From DASPGQ01 sp035457705 (GTDB lineage Bacteria > Acidobacteriota > Vicinamibacteria > Marinacidobacterales > SMYC01), in contig DATIBD010000039.1 of assembly GCA_035457705.1 (NCBI GenBank), positions 434,001 to 498,000 of the forward strand: a stretch of DNA of 64,000 bases, read 5' to 3'. The notes beneath the pieces were generated by a model. It saw only the letters and a list, made by a program, of their open reading frames with translations, searched no databases and was not told the DNA's origin. Position numbers and translations under genes: made by a program. Numbering within the stretch: position 1 is the stretch's first letter; the number at the start of each line of letters is the position of its first letter. This document shows, one piece after another, positions 9,764 to 19,282 of the stretch.

Positions 9764-10827
9764 TGAGGGAGCGCCTCGTCCTGGCGGCTTCGGCGACCGC
9801 CCTGCTCGCGAGCGTTGGCCCTGCGCTCTGCGAAGAGCTCGACGAAGCGATGTGGCTTCGCTACCGGGAAGGCTTCGTAACCGACGAAGGCCGGGTAGTG
9901 GATTCCGGACAGGGCGGGATCAGTCATTCCGAAGGCCAAGGGTACGGCATGGTACTGGCCGAAGCCTTCTCGGACCGGGCGACGTTCGACGGTTTATGGA
10001 GCTGGACCCGAAGGAACCTGCAGGTGCGCGAGGATTCTCTGCTTGCCTGGAAATGGTCGCCGGCCGGCGAAACAGTACCCGACCTGAACAACGCCACCGA
10101 TGGGGATATCCTGGTGGCCTGGGCGCTGGTGCGGGCGAGCAAACGGTGGGACGAACCCGCGTACCTCGAAGCCGCGCTGGACATCCTCAGCGCGGTTCGC
10201 ACCAAGCTGGTGCGTCAGTCGGACCTCGGGCCGATCCTGCTGCCCGGCGAAATTGGATTCACGCGTGACGATGGATGCATCGTCAACCTGTCTTACTGGA
10301 TCTTCCCCGCACTCGATGCGTTCCGGGGTCTCGAACCGGAGGCGAAGTGGGGACAGGTCGCCGAGACCGGCCTGAGACTCCTGAACGAGGGACGCTTCGG
10401 TTCGCTAAGGTTGCCACCGGATTGGCTTCTGGTGGCCGACGAGCTCCGCCTGCCACCTGATTTCGAGCCCGTATTCGGATATGACGCGATTCGGATACCT
10501 CTATATCTGCACTGGGCGGGCCGCGAGCACGCGGTGAACGACGCGATCGAGGCAATGGCCGGGCGCTTCGGGCCGAGGAGCTCCTTCGCGGCAGAAGCCT
10601 TTCTGACGGGTCCAACCGTGCGAACCGCTCCGGCATCCAGGGGCATGCAAGCCATCGTGGGGCTCGTTAGCGCGTCGGTCGTCCCTGCGGAGTCTCCCTC
10701 CGAGGCCGACGACGCCATGGCTCTGCCCATGGCCGAGGGTTATTACTCGTCGACCCTTTGGCTTCTTGCAAGACTCGCGGCCTACGAAGCCCGCCAACGC
10801 ATCTCTTGGCCCGAGAAGAGCCAATGA
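9763..10827 (+). CDS. bcsZ: Cellulase BcsZ, glycoside hydrolase family 8
   Basis: A 354-residue secreted endo-beta-1,4-glucanase. It has a signal peptide ending near PALCEE, the GH8 acid Glu in SEGQGYGM, and the NNATDGD segment carrying the catalytic Asp. BcsZ trims or releases cellulose in the periplasm during export. The ATG at 9763 shares one base with the bcsB stop, and the stop overlaps the next ATG (ATGA at 10824). The adjacency bcsA-bcsB-bcsZ-bcsC matches the classical cellulose operon order. Confidence 0.92.
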   Translation: MRERLVLAASATALLASVGPALCEELDEAMWLRYREGFVTDEGRVVDSGQGGISHSEGQGYGMVLAEAFSDRATFDGLWSWTRRNLQVREDSLLAWKWSPAGETVPDLNNATDGDILVAWALVRASKRWDEPAYLEAALDILSAVRTKLVRQSDLGPILLPGEIGFTRDDGCIVNLSYWIFPALDAFRGLEPEAKWGQVAETGLRLLNEGRFGSLRLPPDWLLVADELRLPPDFEPVFGYDAIRIPLYLHWAGREHAVNDAIEAMAGRFGPRSSFAAEAFLTGPTVRTAPASRGMQAIVGLVSASVVPAESPSEADDAMALPMAEGYYSSTLWLLARLAAYEARQRISWPEKSQ

Positions 10828-13481
10828 CACCGTCGTTGTGGCCCGTTGCGGTCCTCGCTGCCCTCGCACTCGCTGAGACCCCGCCGCCAGACCCGCCGCG
10901 CCGCTACACGGTCGAGGTCGCAGTGTCGCGCTCCAGGGCCCGACTGGAAACGCTCGCACGAGAGATCGAGGAGGACGCCGTCGTGATCTACGACGCCCCC
11001 TATTACCGGCTCTTCGTGGGAGCCTGGCCCGATTCTCCGACCGCGCGACACGCCGCGGCACGCCTTCGCACGGCCTTCGGCCGTGGGGTCGTAAGAGACC
11101 TTTGGGAGGACAATGCTCATCATGCTCTCCTCCGTGCGCCGGAAATCCTAACCGACAAAAACGAGACCCATTTCCGTCTGGTCGCTCCCGACGAAAGGGA
11201 GTTGTGGCAATTGCTCCACGAGGGCCGCTACGACGATTTCAGGGCACTGATGGACACCTATCTGTACCGGTACCCCGCCTGGCGTCCAGCCGGGGCCCTC
11301 GAGGATCAGCTCGAATGGCTCGAAGCCGAGGCCTCGATCCGCTTCGCCGAGGAGTCCGGCAATGGGTCCGCCCTCATTCGCCTCTCCCGGGCCCACCCGA
11401 TGCATTTCGACTGCGGAGGGGTGAACCGACTGTGGACGCTGTCCGAGGCTTTGTATTCCGATGGTTTCGACCACGAAGCCGAGACCCAATATGAGCTCAT
11501 CCTGACGAGCTGCCACCAGGGATATCTCCTGCCCACGCTTCAGAAGGCTTCGGAGAGACTGCCTCCGGACGTCACCGAGAGGCTTCTGACCGAGGCCCTG
11601 AAGCGTCTGCCCACGCTTCCGGCAAACGATCCGGCTCGTGCCGAGGTCGAATCCTTCGAATACGAGCTCCGTCTCGAAGAGACACTCGAATCGGAGGCGC
11701 GCGGCGACGACGCGGCCGTCGCCGTCTTCAGGCGCTCCTACGGCCCGACCGTCCTTCTCCGGATGGACGAAAGTGCCGCGGCGCTGATCGCCTGGTCGGC
11801 GTCGAGAACCGGTGAGCTGGAGACGGCCGAATACTGGTTTCGAGAGGCGCTCGACTGGGCAAAAGGCAACACCAATATCGTCTATGGTCTCGCTCTTGCT
11901 CGAATTCGCCTCGGGCGGCTCGATGAAGCGGTCGATTTGGCACAATCCTTTCGAGATATCCCCGAGATACGCGAGCTCATGGCGGGAGCGCTCAGGAAAG
12001 CTGCCGCGGAGAGCTTTGCGCGGGGCGACTACCGTCAGTGTCTCTCCAGACTGGAGCAATCACCTCGCTTCGCTCCGAACCACCGCGAGGAAGAGCTTCT
12101 CAGGGCGTGGAGCCTCTATCACCTCACTCGCTACGATGATGCGGCGACGGTTTTTCACAACCTCTATGCGGCTGGCGCCGACGACGAATCTGCCGAGGGA
12201 CTGCTCCTCAGCCTCGCGCTCGGTGATCGTTTCGGAGAATTGGACGATCTCGGTCGGATCCTGGGAACTCCTTTCCGCGAACATTGGGAGCTTGCTCGTG
12301 CGAATCGGGCGATCGAACAGCGGCAGTTTCTTCTGGCGGAACGACTGAGCGGGCAGAATTTTCCCGCGCTCCAGAACATCGATGCTCCCGTGATGGGAGG
12401 AGGTTTCGCTTCGGGCACGCGCCGGGGCGGATCGGGATTCCAGCGATTGCACATCGAGCGGGTGACCGTGCTCGATGCCCTCGTAACCGTCCGCGGTACG
12501 CATCGGTTAGGGGGACGCGTCGACCGTCTCACCCTCGAAAGCGACGTTTTCGAATCCGGCCGTCCGCTCGGTAGCTCACCCGAGCCGTCAGGCGAGGATC
12601 TCCCCGCTGGAATGGCGCGAACCTCAGCCGACGCTCGGTTCCTTTACTACCGGGAAGCGCCCCTTTCCTTGCACGCGGAGCTGGGAAGCACTCACCGAGC
12701 CGGGCCAATCCGCCCGAGGCCGACGTTTCGCTTCGGTGTGAGTCGAGTCGGAGAAGCGCGGGATTGGGGGCTGGACGTCTTCTCCCGGTCGGTTCGAGAA
12801 TCTCTGCTTTCGTCGAGCGGCCTCGTCGACCCTCAAACCCGGCAGGCGTGGGGCCGGGTCGTCGAGTCCGGAGCAACTTATCATGCTAGGCAAAGATTCG
12901 GGGCCGACGTGGAGCTGCTGCTGCGAGCCTCACTGGGGCGACTCACCGGAGTCGATGTTGCCGAGAACTGGCACACCGACATGTACGCGGGTGTCGAACG
13001 CCGAATCGACACCTCGAGCTCGGGACAGGCGTCCATCGGACCATGGCTCTACCTCTCCTCTTTTCGGGAGAACCTGAGCGAGTTTACCCATGGCCACGGT
13101 GGGTACTTCAGTCCTCAGTTTCACCTCGTCGGTGGTGCTGTCGCAAAGTTCGCGACCCATGAGGGACGACGCGTCGCAAGCCGAGCCCGTGTGTCCATCG
13201 GCTATCAAGCTTACCGAAAGAGATCTACTCCCCTTTTTCCTAAGGCTCCCGATGGTCGAATGTATGAGGAAGAGAAGGTTTCGGGGCTCGTCTATGGTCT
13301 GGACTGGGAAGGAGCCCTGCTGATGGGGGAAAGGTGGCAAATCGCTGGCGCCGTTCGGATGGATCGGTCGGCCGACTGGAGCGAGCTCTCGGGAACCGCT
13401 TTGCTGCGATTCACGTTGAGTCCGCGGCGGACGCTCTTCAGCCGCGATCTTGACGACCACCCTTCGAGCCGCCTCTTCTGA
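10824..13481 (+). CDS. bcsC: BcsC-like cellulose export protein with SPOR-like N-terminus
   Basis: An 885-residue secreted protein. After a signal peptide (SLWPVAVLAALALAE) comes a short SPOR-like module (RRYTVEVAV...YYRLFVGAWPDSPTARHAAARL, about residues 25-90). A long alpha-helical TPR region follows (about 110-540), then a beta-rich C-terminus with the GGYFSPQF segment typical of the BcsC barrel domain. It should form the outer-membrane cellulose channel and its periplasmic scaffold. E. coli BcsC is longer (about 1150 residues) and lacks the SPOR-like module. The start at 10824 overlaps the bcsZ stop by 4 bases; an open frame further upstream lies inside bcsZ. Confidence 0.82.
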   Translation: MTPSLWPVAVLAALALAETPPPDPPRRYTVEVAVSRSRARLETLAREIEEDAVVIYDAPYYRLFVGAWPDSPTARHAAARLRTAFGRGVVRDLWEDNAHHALLRAPEILTDKNETHFRLVAPDERELWQLLHEGRYDDFRALMDTYLYRYPAWRPAGALEDQLEWLEAEASIRFAEESGNGSALIRLSRAHPMHFDCGGVNRLWTLSEALYSDGFDHEAETQYELILTSCHQGYLLPTLQKASERLPPDVTERLLTEALKRLPTLPANDPARAEVESFEYELRLEETLESEARGDDAAVAVFRRSYGPTVLLRMDESAAALIAWSASRTGELETAEYWFREALDWAKGNTNIVYGLALARIRLGRLDEAVDLAQSFRDIPEIRELMAGALRKAAAESFARGDYRQCLSRLEQSPRFAPNHREEELLRAWSLYHLTRYDDAATVFHNLYAAGADDESAEGLLLSLALGDRFGELDDLGRILGTPFREHWELARANRAIEQRQFLLAERLSGQNFPALQNIDAPVMGGGFASGTRRGGSGFQRLHIERVTVLDALVTVRGTHRLGGRVDRLTLESDVFESGRPLGSSPEPSGEDLPAGMARTSADARFLYYREAPLSLHAELGSTHRAGPIRPRPTFRFGVSRVGEARDWGLDVFSRSVRESLLSSSGLVDPQTRQAWGRVVESGATYHARQRFGADVELLLRASLGRLTGVDVAENWHTDMYAGVERRIDTSSSGQASIGPWLYLSSFRENLSEFTHGHGGYFSPQFHLVGGAVAKFATHEGRRVASRARVSIGYQAYRKRSTPLFPKAPDGRMYEEEKVSGLVYGLDWEGALLMGERWQIAGAVRMDRSADWSELSGTALLRFTLSPRRTLFSRDLDDHPSSRLF

Positions 13482-13556
13482 CAACCGCTGTCCCGGTCCG
13501 AGAACAATCTCCCTGGCCAGCACCCTTCCGTTACGCTAAGCTAGGGCAGCAATCCC

Positions 13557-14387
13557 ATGACAGATCGTGACGACACGGAAAGCCGTGGGCCGAACCGTTC
13601 GCTCGTTCTCGGCCTCGTCGTCCTCATGCTTCTTCTCGTGGCCGCGCTCGGCTACCTGGGCTTTCGCGTCCTGCACCGCCTCGAGGCCATCGAGCAGAGC
13701 GTGGCGAGCGCTAACGACGAGGCCAGGTTGGCTCGCGGGGCAGCGGAAGACGCTCGCGCGAGGGCCGAGACTGCCGAGTCCTCTGCCCGCGCGGCTTCCG
13801 AGGGACGAGCTCGAGCAGAAGAGCTGACCGAGCGCGCTCGTGAGGACGCGTCCGCTGCCCGCGAAGATGCCGAGGCAGCACAGATCGAAGCCGACTCGGC
13901 CCGGGCGGAATCCGAGCGCATCCGACAAGAAGCGGAAGCCGAGCTAAAGCGCCTCGAGGAGTCACTCAGCAAGATCGCAGAGACGAGGCGGACGGCCCTG
14001 GGTCTCGTGATGAACCTGGGTGAAGATTCTCTGAAGTTCGATTTCGACAAGGCGGATATTAGGCCGGAGAACCGGGAGCTTCTGAGCCGCATCGCCGGTG
14101 TCCTGCTGACGTCCTCCGATTTCACGGTAAGCGTGAACGGACACACCGACGATATCGGAACGGCCGAGTACAACCAGAAACTGTCGGAGAGACGTGCGAG
14201 CGCGGTACACGAGTACCTGGTAAAGGCGGGAGTCCCCGCCGAGATTATGACGGTACATGGCTGGGGAAAAACCAAGCCGCTGGTCGAGGGAAAATCCGAC
14301 GCCGCCCGCGCCAAGAATCGGCGTGTGGAGCTCGGCATCGTGAACGCGAGAGTCAATTACCGCGACCGCGGTGGCGAGAAACGATGA
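13557..14387 (+). CDS. OmpA-family peptidoglycan-binding protein with coiled coil
   Basis: A 276-residue protein with one N-terminal membrane anchor (LVLGLVVLMLLLVAALGYLGF), an Ala/Glu/Arg-rich coiled coil (about 45-140) and a C-terminal OmpA-like domain (about 150-265). The domain shows FDFDKADI, NGHTDDIG, LSERRASAV, and the conserved Arg pair in KNRRVEL. Such proteins tether the envelope to peptidoglycan. It starts 75 bases after the cellulose operon on the same strand and could be co-transcribed, but nothing shows a role in cellulose export. Confidence 0.88.
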   Translation: MTDRDDTESRGPNRSLVLGLVVLMLLLVAALGYLGFRVLHRLEAIEQSVASANDEARLARGAAEDARARAETAESSARAASEGRARAEELTERAREDASAAREDAEAAQIEADSARAESERIRQEAEAELKRLEESLSKIAETRRTALGLVMNLGEDSLKFDFDKADIRPENRELLSRIAGVLLTSSDFTVSVNGHTDDIGTAEYNQKLSERRASAVHEYLVKAGVPAEIMTVHGWGKTKPLVEGKSDAARAKNRRVELGIVNARVNYRDRGGEKR

Positions 14388-14400
14388 CTTCCCCCCTGGG

Positions 14401-17022
14401 TCAGTTACCGGCGGATAGGCGATTCAACTCCGCTGCCAGGTCCGATACACGAGCGTACCGTTCGACGGGCTTTTTGGCCAGGCACCGCAGGACGATCCTT
14501 TCCATCGCGGCCGACAAACTTGGATTCGCGGCTCGAAGAAGCGGAGGTTCTTCCTGCACGTGTTTCATCGCTACGGCGAATGGCGTCCCCGAGAACGGAA
14601 CATCGCCGGTGAACATCTCGAAGAGCACGACGCCCATAGAGTAGATGTCGCTTCGAGGGTCCAGGCCTCCCTGCCCTTGAGCTTGCTCCGGTGACATGTA
14701 ATCGGGCGTACCCATTATGAGCCCCGTCTGGGTCGTGCTCGAACGTTCTGGATCGCGGACGATACCGAAGTCCATTATTTTTACGTCGCCCTGAGGCGTG
14801 AGCATGATGTTCTGCGGTTTGACGTCTCGATGGACCACGCCTTGTTCGTGTGCCGCTCGCAGCCCAGCGCAAGCTTGCTTCGCGATCTGGAGACCCACGC
14901 CGAGGGGAAGCGCCCCCTTCGTGCGGATGAGCTGTTTCAGCGTCATCCCCTGGACGAACTCCATACTGATGAACTTGATGCCATCGGCCTCCCCGAAATC
15001 GAACGTCCGAACCACGTTGCGGTGGGTGATGCGGCGCGCGACCCGGATTTCGGTCTTGAACCGCTCGACCATGGTGGGGTCCATCGTAGCGATCTCGGGC
15101 CTCAACACCTTCAGCGCCACCGGTTCGTCCAGATCGCGGTCGAGCGCTTGAAAGACCATGCCCATGCCTCCGCTGCCCAGCACCCTCCGGATCTCGTAGC
15201 GGCGGGCGATCACCTTGCCCGGCTCGAGCGAAGAAAGCGATATCGTGGCCGATTCGGAGAGTGCGTCGCCCACCGCAATCGTGGGCGCATCGGTTGTTTG
15301 CCCCGCCGCCCCTCCCCGAGCCGTGGAGACGAGATGCTGCCGAATCGTACCCGTGCGGAGACTGTAGACCGCGACCGTCGCGTTTCTGCCCTGGAGCTTC
15401 AACGGGGGCAGGGCTTCCGCCGACGCCCGGCTCTTCACCTGGGCATAGGCCTCCTCGGAAAGGAGCACGTCTCCGGGAAGCGCTTCGTCCGCGAGACGAC
15501 CCGCTATCTGGATCGCCTGCCCCAGCAGGGTGTAGTCGAGCCGATTAGCGCTCCCCACCGCTCCGAAAACCGCCTCGCCCGCACTCATCCCGATCCCGGG
15601 CACCAGCGCTTTGCCATCTCCCTCGGATTCGAGAAGATTCTGGATTCTCATGGCACAGCGAATCGCCGGCCAAACGCGGTCGTCACCCCGAAAAACGGCC
15701 ATCATGCGGTCGCCGACGAACTTGTCCACCTGCCCTCCATACCTCTCGACGATTTCAGCTTGCTTGCCCAGAGCCTGGTTGACACGCCTCAACAGCTCGC
15801 CCGGATCGAGGTCTTCGTCACCGACTCCCGATACGGCCTTCAGATCGGAGAACATGACGGTGACGGGACGCACCTCCCCTCGGCCAGCCGGAGTCGCGTC
15901 CGTCCTCTGAATCATCTCCGCCGCCGAGCGGGAAATAAACTTCTCCATCACCTGTTTTTCACGGAGCTCGCCGAGAAGCGCACGGAACGCGCTGGCGAGG
16001 ACTCCAACTTCGTCACCCGATCGAACGTCCACCTCGCTCGAGTAGTCTCCCTCGCGAATACGATCGGTGACGTTCACGAGTCTCCGCAGGGGACGCACGA
16101 TGCTGCCCGCTAGAAAGTGGCCAGCCAGCACCGCGAGGGCGATGCCCAAAGCACCGATAACCAGCACGCTTCGTTGAAACGAGCGGAAGGCCAAGAGCTC
16201 ACGATCGCGGGAGCGAAGTGCCACGAAGAGTCCCACGTTGTCCCCGCCCGCGGTCAGTAACGGAGCGAAAACCGCGTGATAGGTCTCATCCGCGAGCGTG
16301 AGCCGCGCGTTCGAGCCTTGGAGCGCGGATGGCTTCGCCGCGAGCCAGTCTCTGAGCGCCACCGTTCGCTCGGCGAGCGTCGAGCCTGTTTCCCGATAGC
16401 CGTCGTCGATGGCTGCGAAGAAGGCTATCTCCGAATCAGCGAAGCGTTTGAGCTCGCGTGCGAGACCATCGTCGATCTCGTATCCGGTTACGACTACACC
16501 CAAGAGCTCGGGTCCCACGATGAGCGGCACCGAAACGGCGTGGTACAAACGCTCCTGCTCGTGCCAGACTCCCCCGACGGTCTCGCCCTCGAGAGCTTGG
16601 CCGACGAGTGGGGTCGTCGAGAGATCCACGCCGCTGAGCGCCGGGAGATCGGTCCTCGCCACGACGACCCCTTCGTAATCCGTGACGATCATGAAGTCAC
16701 TTCCCACCTGCTCCACCATGTCGCGTGCCGAGTCCAGAGTCGTCGCCGCATCCATCTCCGCCACCGCTGCTTTGAAATACGGGCTCTCGACGACTACTGA
16801 GTTGATCAGCTGTAGCTTCTCCAGTCGATCGGCTTCGAGGTTCTCGAAGAGCTCCCGGGTGGACGACAGCGCGGCCGAGAGCGACTGCTGCGCGAGCCGA
16901 TCGGCTCGTTGGTAGGAGAACAGAAGCACCGCGCCCACGAGACCGGTGACGAGAGAAATTGACAGGAAGAAGATCTTCGCCCGCAGGCTGAGCCGCGACC
17001 ACTGTGAATCAGTACTTCCCAC
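14401..17022 (-). CDS. Membrane receptor: Cache-like sensor, HAMP, class III cyclase-homology and Ser/Thr kinase domains
   Basis: An 873-residue single-chain receptor. TM1 (about 15-37) and TM2 (about 284-305) bracket a periplasmic Cache-like sensor; HAMP (306-358) follows, then a class III nucleotide cyclase domain (about 385-555) and a Hanks-type kinase (about 608-865). The kinase looks active: GSGGMG 616-621, Lys638, Glu658, HRDVKPQN 731-738, DFG 751-753. The cyclase keeps metal Asp393 and Asp438, Lys434 and Arg509, but the usual Asp and Asn of the GDxxN motif are Gln502 and Gln505. Cyclase activity is therefore doubtful and the domain may be regulatory. Its start overlaps the end of the cupredoxin gene by 14 bases. 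Confidence 0.93.
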   Translation of the reverse strand: MGSTDSQWSRLSLRAKIFFLSISLVTGLVGAVLLFSYQRADRLAQQSLSAALSSTRELFENLEADRLEKLQLINSVVVESPYFKAAVAEMDAATTLDSARDMVEQVGSDFMIVTDYEGVVVARTDLPALSGVDLSTTPLVGQALEGETVGGVWHEQERLYHAVSVPLIVGPELLGVVVTGYEIDDGLARELKRFADSEIAFFAAIDDGYRETGSTLAERTVALRDWLAAKPSALQGSNARLTLADETYHAVFAPLLTAGGDNVGLFVALRSRDRELLAFRSFQRSVLVIGALGIALAVLAGHFLAGSIVRPLRRLVNVTDRIREGDYSSEVDVRSGDEVGVLASAFRALLGELREKQVMEKFISRSAAEMIQRTDATPAGRGEVRPVTVMFSDLKAVSGVGDEDLDPGELLRRVNQALGKQAEIVERYGGQVDKFVGDRMMAVFRGDDRVWPAIRCAMRIQNLLESEGDGKALVPGIGMSAGEAVFGAVGSANRLDYTLLGQAIQIAGRLADEALPGDVLLSEEAYAQVKSRASAEALPPLKLQGRNATVAVYSLRTGTIRQHLVSTARGGAAGQTTDAPTIAVGDALSESATISLSSLEPGKVIARRYEIRRVLGSGGMGMVFQALDRDLDEPVALKVLRPEIATMDPTMVERFKTEIRVARRITHRNVVRTFDFGEADGIKFISMEFVQGMTLKQLIRTKGALPLGVGLQIAKQACAGLRAAHEQGVVHRDVKPQNIMLTPQGDVKIMDFGIVRDPERSSTTQTGLIMGTPDYMSPEQAQGQGGLDPRSDIYSMGVVLFEMFTGDVPFSGTPFAVAMKHVQEEPPLLRAANPSLSAAMERIVLRCLAKKPVERYARVSDLAAELNRLSAGN

Positions 17023-17671
17023 GTTTGTATGGCTTGCCGAACTTGTTCAGGTGCGGACGCTTCTTGAAATCGCTCACGTCGAGCTCGATGACGATGTCCC
17101 TCGCACCGTTTTCGGTGACGACGATGGGTCTGGACGTCTCGCCTTCCTCGTGCCAAACGGCGAGTGTGTAGCTCCCCGGAGGGATGCCATCGAGCCGGAA
17201 GCCTCCGTCGGGAGAAGCCAGTCCGAAGTAGGGACTCGACATGACCTGGATGAACCCACTCATCTGCGGGTGAATATTGCAGTACACGCGTACGAGGCCA
17301 GGATTCTCGAAGACGACGTCCTTCTTCGCTCCAGATTTATAGAGCCCGAGATCGAAGCGGTTGCCTCTCGAAAGCGAGAAGACGTTATGCATGATGTCGT
17401 CGACGTTCGGAAAGGTCACGGTCGAACCCACGGGCACGACTTCCACGTGCGGATCGAAAGTCTTGTTTCGCGACGTCATGGTGAAGCTACGACTACGGAG
17501 GCCATCAGGGATCGGCGCTACCACGCCGTCGAGGTACACGAGGATGCCCTCTAAGCTTTCGCGCTTCGCTCCACTCTTCTCGATGACCTCCACCCTTCCG
17601 GCGACGGTTTGCGCCACCGCGGGCTGAACACACACTAGAGCGAAGAATGCCGTGAACGATCGAAAGCTCAT
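17009..17671 (-). CDS. Secreted cupredoxin-like protein with carboxypeptidase-regulatory-like tail
   Basis: A 220-residue exported protein with a signal peptide ending near PAVAQ. A plastocyanin-like domain shows a complete type I copper ligand set: His in DIMHNVFS, then Cys, His and Met in YCNIHPQM. The C-terminal part (GGFRLDGIPPGSYTLAVW) resembles a carboxypeptidase regulatory-like beta-sandwich, and the last 20 residues are Lys-rich. It is the first gene of a two-gene unit with the receptor kinase, which suggests but does not prove a sensing or redox partnership. An alternative ATG at 17704 adds 11 residues; both have weak ribosome-binding sites. Confidence 0.82.
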   Translation of the reverse strand: MSFRSFTAFFALVCVQPAVAQTVAGRVEVIEKSGAKRESLEGILVYLDGVVAPIPDGLRSRSFTMTSRNKTFDPHVEVVPVGSTVTFPNVDDIMHNVFSLSRGNRFDLGLYKSGAKKDVVFENPGLVRVYCNIHPQMSGFIQVMSSPYFGLASPDGGFRLDGIPPGSYTLAVWHEEGETSRPIVVTENGARDIVIELDVSDFKKRPHLNKFGKPYKRGKY

Positions 17672-17724
17672 CGATTGTAGGAACTTTCTCGAGAAGAAGC
17701 TCATACTAACACACTGCCTTTACC

Positions 17725-17754
17725 TTGACGGATCTCGCGGCAGGCCGTTACGAT
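17725..17754 (+). promoter_or_regulatory. Candidate sigma-70 promoter of the porin gene
   Basis: TTGACG at 17725-17730 and TACGAT at 17749-17754, spacer 18. Transcription would begin about base 17761, the A of the porin ATG, implying a leaderless message. Consensus-based only. Confidence 0.3.
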
Positions 17755-17760
17755 TGCCGG

Positions 17761-19071
17761 ATGTGGTCTCTCGTGCCTGTCCTGGCTCTTCTCGGCGCCG
17801 GCGCGGCCCAACAAGACGAAGAGCCGTTCGAAGAACCTGCGCGAATCGACGTCCGTATCTCCGGCGAAGCGAAGGCGCACTACCGCTGGTCGGAAGATGA
17901 TGCCTTTCCCCGGGGCTTCTTCCCCCGCGAGTTCGTACCCGTGGGGCGCGATCTGGTGGAGCTTCGTACCCCGTCGCCCGGGAACTCGCTGGAGGTGAGC
18001 AAAGCCACGCTCCTGTTCGAGGTCGACTTCCCCAGTTCTCTCTTCGGGCGCATCAAGATCGACTTTGTCGATCTCTACGACCGCAACCCCACGAGCAGCG
18101 ACCACAACATCGATGTCGATGAGGCTTATCTCCGCTTCGGGAACAAGTACGAGTCTATGGAGCCGTTTCTCGGAAGTCACATCTATGCCTTGTTCGGCAA
18201 AGCTCCGAAGTTCGAGCGGCAGAGCTTTCGCCGCCTGGAGAGCTACGGCCTCGTGCAAACCGCCTTCAACCGGTTCCCAGATCTCCAGCTCCAGGTCGGC
18301 GGCAGCGTGGGAAGCCACGTCTACTTTCGGGCGCAGATCAGCAACGGAAACCCCACATTTTTCAGAGATCCCAACGCCTTGGCGGGTGACAACGGCGTCG
18401 TGCCCCCGCCGAACCCGGACATCGTGTTCGATTCGGGCTTTCCCATCTTCTATCACGCGGAAGTAGAGGAAGTCTCCTTCGGTCACGACCCCGAGGGAGG
18501 AGCCGGCGTCGGAGTACGCTTCCTGTCGGAGGATCAGAACACCGGCATCGACCTTCTCGGCTTCTACTATCGAACGAACCTCGCCGCGGCGGCCAAGCTC
18601 CATGGCACGTTTTACGAAGGCGACCTCGACTTGTTGGACGGAGCCGGCGTGAGCCTCGACATCGAAGGCGACGATCGCAAGGAATGGGGATTCAATGTGG
18701 ACGCGCGGGCCGGGAACCTCGGAGCATTCTTTCAGCTCGTAGACGAAGAGGCCGCTTCACTCCCCCGACTAGGCCTCGAGCTCGAGGTCGGCTATCGACT
18801 CCTTCTGGGCGATCCCGGAGATCCCGGGGCCCTTCTTCCCGTCATCGAGCCCGTTTTTCGAGTCAGCCACATCGACAACGACTTCACTTCGCCCCCTCTG
18901 TTCGTCGCGCCGAGCGTGGCCTGGGACTGGACCAAGATCGATCTGGGCGCTCGCGTCACGATACTTCAGAACGTCGATCTCACCGTGGAATACGCCTTTC
19001 ACGACATCGAGGCGAGCCAGCGAATCGATCACGACGAGTTCCTGACGACGCTGCGATTCCGCTTTCCCTAG
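17761..19071 (+). CDS. Outer-membrane porin-like beta-barrel protein
   Basis: A 436-residue protein with a short signal peptide (SLVPVLALLGAGAAQQ) and then alternating polar/hydrophobic beta strands to a C-terminal aromatic strand ending LRFRFP, typical of outer-membrane barrels. The pattern resembles phosphate-selective (OprO/P-like) or related 16-strand porins, but substrate cannot be assigned. ATG 17761 is chosen because it gives the signal peptide directly; a TTG 12 codons upstream belongs to the likely -35 box. It is divergent from the cupredoxin-kinase pair, 89 bases apart. Confidence 0.72.
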   Translation: MWSLVPVLALLGAGAAQQDEEPFEEPARIDVRISGEAKAHYRWSEDDAFPRGFFPREFVPVGRDLVELRTPSPGNSLEVSKATLLFEVDFPSSLFGRIKIDFVDLYDRNPTSSDHNIDVDEAYLRFGNKYESMEPFLGSHIYALFGKAPKFERQSFRRLESYGLVQTAFNRFPDLQLQVGGSVGSHVYFRAQISNGNPTFFRDPNALAGDNGVVPPPNPDIVFDSGFPIFYHAEVEEVSFGHDPEGGAGVGVRFLSEDQNTGIDLLGFYYRTNLAAAAKLHGTFYEGDLDLLDGAGVSLDIEGDDRKEWGFNVDARAGNLGAFFQLVDEEAASLPRLGLELEVGYRLLLGDPGDPGALLPVIEPVFRVSHIDNDFTSPPLFVAPSVAWDWTKIDLGARVTILQNVDLTVEYAFHDIEASQRIDHDEFLTTLRFRFP

Positions 19072-19082
19072 CAGGCTGATGA
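19069..19082 (+). repeat. TAGCAGGCTGATGA motif, copy 2
   Basis: Identical to 2869-2882 and again begins exactly at a TAG stop codon (porin). Its GCAGGC can pair with GCCTGC 20 bases downstream, so here it may form part of a transcription-end hairpin. Confidence 0.45.
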
Positions 19083-19282
19083 AACAGTACAGCCTAGCCT
19101 GCCGAGCGGTGGCCAAAACGTCTGCCGCGAGATCGGCGCGAAGCGTCCGCATCGGGCTGCTTCGTGGGGACCGTCCGCATTCATGCTTCGTGGGTATCAG
19201 GTGTTCCGTGGCTGCATCGAAGGGCATCCCACCGGGATATGAGATGTGAGCACGCAGTGCGAATAAGCGCCGCGAAGGCCGA

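Noticed and set aside
14830..16113. 427-codon open frame antisense to the receptor kinase
   Set aside because: Sequence is His/Arg/Asp-rich shadow without motifs; the kinase frame is certain.
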